A DNA stretch of 64,000 nucleotides, taken from Oscarella lobularis (taxonomy: Eukaryota > Porifera > Homoscleromorpha > Homosclerophorida > Oscarellidae). Shown one piece after another: positions 58,509-64,000 of the stretch (positions are counted from its first letter, which is position 1; each line of letters begins with the position of its first letter). Where the stretch lies: NCBI RefSeq assembly GCF_947507565.1, contig NC_089183.1, positions 2,666,001-2,730,000 on the forward strand, written 5' to 3'. The notes beneath the pieces were generated by a model, which made no database searches, was not told the DNA's origin, and saw only the letters and a program-made list of their open reading frames with translations. The translations under genes and the position numbers were made by a program.

Positions 58509-61195
58509 TTATATATTCATAACTTCTTCGATATCTAACATTAGGTCGTCGTGATCGCCTTCGGCCGAATTATCACCCTCCTCGGCGACACCCGAAAGAT
58601 CTTTCATAGCCGACTCCAAATCGTCCAAAACGTCCCTAGGAACATTTTCCGGGATCCTTTTCGAGGATCCTCTTCCGGCTTTCTTACCTCTCCTCGTTCG
58701 GCGTCGCCGCCACGTGTTCGCGACGAGCGACAGCATGCGCTGAAACGCCCTCAGATGATTGCCTCGCCACGATCTCCATACTGTCAGAGTACGGTTGGCT
58801 CGACTCCAAATGCGCCCCGCCCACGGAACTTTCGCCTCGCGACGAGACGGAAGTCGTCGAAGTCGGGCTCGATGTCTTCTTGAGAATTCGCGGTCGCTTG
58901 ATCGCTTCGCGTTCGCGGGGTTTTTAAGAATAATATTTTCTCGCGAGGGCGATCGTGATTTGTTTTCGTTTGTACCTCGTTTTGCGGCGGATGTCGTCGA
59001 CGCGACAAGATCCGGTCGCTTTCGGCTAATCGGCTCGTTTCCTGACGATAGGAGCGGATAAAAGGACAAAAGACAATGGGAAGCCAGCGAAGGGCGCGTC
59101 ATGCATATGTATACATAGGGAGATAATATTGCCTTTATGTAATTAACTATGGAAAGGGGGGGCCCCCCTTATCATCGATCGCCACGCCCACTCTTACCCT
59201 TCTCTTCTGTTCGCCTTTCTTCGTTCGATTTCTTTACGACAACTACTACCGAATCCGGGTTTTAGAATAGCGTAATCGCGAAGTCCCGTATTATTACCTT
59301 CGGATGGTTCCGTCGACTTTCTTCGCTTGCGTTTCTCTTCCATGATCTCGTCGAAGCTCTTTATGACGATTCCGTCGTCTCGCGACGGCCTCGATCGCTA
59401 GAAACATAAATAAGATTTATTTATTTAGTTCATACACACGTGACTACTGTACACTGTACCTTGATGTGAACAGCCTTAGGCTTCTCTTTCTCGACTACAG
59501 ACTCAGTCGGCGGCACTCCTATTATATAAGCGCGCACGTGCAAAAATCAATAAATAATATTTATTATATCTGACCTTTATCGTTCTTCTCCACACTTTTC
59601 ACTACTTCGTCATTCCATACGATTTTCTCTATTTTCGATTCGGATTTCTCCTTCTTCTTCTTCTTCTTCTTCTTCTTCTCCTCCTCGACTTTTTTCGCCT
59701 TTTCCTTTTCTCGTCTCGCCTCCCAGCGTTTCTTCAGCGTCGCCAAGCGTTTCGTTCTCGCCGTCTTTTCCGCACGAACGACGTCCGGGGTTCGCTCGAT
59801 TTCGACGGACAAAATCGATTTTCGTTCGACGCTTTTTTCGACCGCTTTTTTGCAAGCGAATCTCTCGGCGCGAGCCTTCAATCGATCGCCTGGAAAAAAT
59901 AAGAATCAGAATTCACGTCCAAATAGAATATTTTCTATTGCTTGCTTTGAGACGTTGAGTCTAATGGAGAAAAATAAATGGTATGGGTTACCTAGAAGGT
60001 TGCTTGGTAAATAAATAAATAAATACCTTGGGATTTGTTTGAAACTGGTTCTGGAACTTTCTCGCGAGTCCCTATCATTGATTCTATAGTCAAAGAAAGA
60101 ATGAGCTCGTATAAAGAACCTTTGCTTAGAGTCTTCTCATCTAGATATATAATAAATAGTGTAAATAATGAAGGATCTAATAAGGAGGACGCTAACCTGA
60201 ACTCTTAGGTAGACTTGGACTCGATTCGCCCGTTGCTACATGAAACGAAAACGCCTCTAAAAGAAACAAAATAACAAAAATAATTAATTAAGAAAAGGTC
60301 GTCGTACTCAAACTCGAAGAAGATTCCTTAAACGGATTAACGTGATTCTGCTGAGAAAGTGGAGACGAACTTTCAGCAGAATTCGATTTTAGCGTGATCG
60401 ATGACGATGATGGTGCTGGTGCTGATTCAGCACCTAAAAAAATTAAAACATCTTCTAGCATAAAGAATCTATAAGGAAACCATGTGGCCTAAACGTAAGA
60501 GACCCTTACTAAGAAGCGTTTATATAAAATAAATAAATGCATGTATCAGACATGGAAATTAAAAACATCACGTGGCTCTCATTACACAATTTCCAATAAA
60601 CATAAGTGCTACTATAGAGATAAAGTATACCTGTTTGAAAAACACTATTGGAAGATGAAGCAGATTCTGATTCTTTTGCTATGATGTTCCCCGGCGATTG
60701 AGTGCTAGGTTTAACTAGAAACAGATTGACGTCATGACTGAAATCGTATCGACCGACTCGTCGAAACCGGGCATGATTGCTTTCGTGAAATTCTCCGTAA
60801 ATTTTCGCGCTTTCAAATGCAAAAATGGACAATGCGGTTTCAAGCATCCGCTCGGAGTCGTCTCAAAGTAGCAAGGCAATTGATCCCTCGCTTTCTAAAA
60901 AAACGAAAACAAATAAATAAATAATATTATCATTATCGATGTGGGGAAATGCTCACGTCGATTTTCATGTGCCTATATTGGCAATTCGAATCGACGCACT
61001 TTCCCCGCGTCCACAAAGCGCAAACCGTCTCGTTTCCCAGCGCATTTGCGCAATGACGATACGGGCAAACGTCACCCTAAAATCAATAACGTTAATTATA
61101 ATTATTATTATTTATTCATTTATTTATCGTTTCGTTCTAATTACCTTCAAACAAGTCGAATAGTAGTAAAAATAGCAATCGTCTTTTGACGTCAT
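58509..61195 (-). CDS. ZC3H11A: ZC3H11A-like CCCH zinc-finger protein
   Basis: The first three exons match the N-terminus of this family. Exon 1 (61195-61145) reads DDCYFYYYSTCLK. Exon 2 (61076-60957) reads GDVCPYRHCANALGNETVC, then the second finger CALWTRGKCVDSNCQYRH. Exon 3 (from 60894) holds the third finger, LPCYFETTPSGCLKPHCPF. Later exons are low complexity: a Lys/Glu-rich coiled coil at ~59881-59570 (RRWEAR-type and KKK runs) and an acidic C-terminus (DDLESAMKDL, DDLMLDIEEVMNI) ending at 58509. Vertebrate ZC3H11A is a nuclear TREX-associated mRNA export factor. Middle exons are short and their borders provisional. Confidence 0.88.
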
Positions 61196-62101
61196 ATGAA
61201 ATTTTCGATTTTCCCACGCCCCCGCACAACACACAATGAAAAAGACTTTGTCCTGTCGAACAATTCAATTTTGGCGATGGGAGAAGAGCGCTTTGATCCC
61301 CTCTGTCCGGGAATTCAAGCGGCCAGCCAATCAAATCGAGTCCGATTTTTTTCTCTTCGCCGACGACGAATTTTCGACTTTTCGTGGCTTTTTCGTCGGG
61401 CGACGATCGTGCGGACGTAAACTGGCGGCGTTTTCGTCTGCTTTATAGCGATCGTGTGTGCGTTTTTTCGGTCTACTCTATTTTTTTCGGGATCCCTTCG
61501 CGTTTAGTGCGCGCTAAAGCCCAATTGTTACTGTACGCTATCGTCTACATCACCTGAATAGAAACGTTTTGCCTCGAACGGCTAAATTCGACGAGTTTTT
61601 GAGCTGGGATACAGCGCGTTAGAAATGACGTAAGTATATATCCACGTGCGCACGTGATCTCCAACAAGGAAGTTTTCTCCACGGAGAAGAAGAAGAAGAA
61701 GAATGACACGATGACGAATTGATGCAGCAAAATAATTCCTTTTAGTTCCATTCTTTTCAGCGAGCATTCAAATTTCCTTATCAAACTTCTCAAGGGGGGG
61801 TGGAGTTATCACGTGCGTTTTTTGCGTATCCTACTTTGCACGTGACGCCTCGTGTGAGCATGGCCCACGCACTCCACCCCGCACGTTACTCCTACGGTCG
61901 CTGATTGGCTCCCCGATCGCCCTTCTCACGATCCGCCGTCGCAAATCTATGCACCGATCGTAATTAGATCCAAACGTGCGAATCAATAGCGATCGACGAA
62001 CGCCGCCAAACAGAAGCGCAACGCAGCAGCGGAGACGCGAGAAGAACACGCCCCGCGCACCGGCGACACAAGAAGTCCCCCCCATTCTCCTCCCTCCGTA
62101 G
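61196..62101. promoter_or_regulatory. Divergent 5' region between the ZC3H11A-like and WT1-like genes
   Basis: About 900 bp separate the ZC3H11A start from the first recognisable WT1-like exon. An upstream WT1 exon may lie here, because 62102 is preceded by an acceptor-like CTCCGTAG. CACGTG occurs at 61662, 61810 and 61840. Confidence 0.45.

Positions 62102-64000
<1,899 letters not shown>

Overview
This is eukaryotic nuclear DNA from an animal, most likely an early-branching one; a sponge is my best guess, by inference only. The reasons are a WT1-type zinc-finger gene, a ZC3H11A-type CCCH gene and a leucine-rich-repeat GPCR (LGR) made of many ~72-bp exons, together with very short introns (about 45-120 bp), intronless BTB-Kelch genes and a receptor tyrosine kinase relic. 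No bacterial or organellar features were seen.

Layout. (1) 1-16170 is one uninterrupted satellite array of ~25-bp monomers (about 600 copies, open at the left edge), with length variants and several large internal duplications. (2) 16.2-18.1 kb holds a decayed receptor tyrosine kinase. (3) 18.6-48.1 kb is an accessory, duplication-rich block. A cassette is present twice, A at 18.6-28.35 kb and B at 29.6-41.2 kb. Each holds, in order: a minus-strand LRR/cysteine-rich/multi-TM receptor-like gene; a divergently transcribed secreted ML-domain (GM2-activator/MD-2-like) lipid-binding protein; a minus-strand secreted cysteine-rich (knottin-like) peptide; and a plus-strand BTB-BACK-Kelch gene. The last two occur again as modules C (41.7-44.6 kb) and D (45.1-48.0 kb). 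Decay is scattered: the ML gene is intact only in B, the cysteine-rich peptide only in A, Kelch in B and C, and the receptor in both A and B. Unit B also carries a 921-bp terminal-inverted-repeat DNA transposon with a 7-bp target duplication, inserted in the ML promoter; the paralogous site in A is empty. (4) 48.9-52.1 kb has weakly defined genes: a provisional minus-strand gene and a strong CCAAT/GC/TATA promoter facing right into a transcript I cannot identify. (5) 53-64 kb is conserved gene territory: an LGR-type GPCR (minus), a ZC3H11A-like mRNA-export factor (minus), and the first part of a WT1-like transcription factor (plus, running off the right edge), the last two head to head.

How the genes may work together. 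The LRR receptor and the ML protein sit head to head across a ~375-bp intergenic in unit A and have been duplicated together. In vertebrates an ML protein (MD-2) is the lipid-binding co-receptor of an LRR receptor (TLR4). A comparable surface-receptor plus lipid-presenting-partner pair, with a secreted disulfide-rich peptide and a BTB-Kelch ubiquitin-ligase adaptor nearby, is the most interesting idea here, but it is inference from domains and arrangement.
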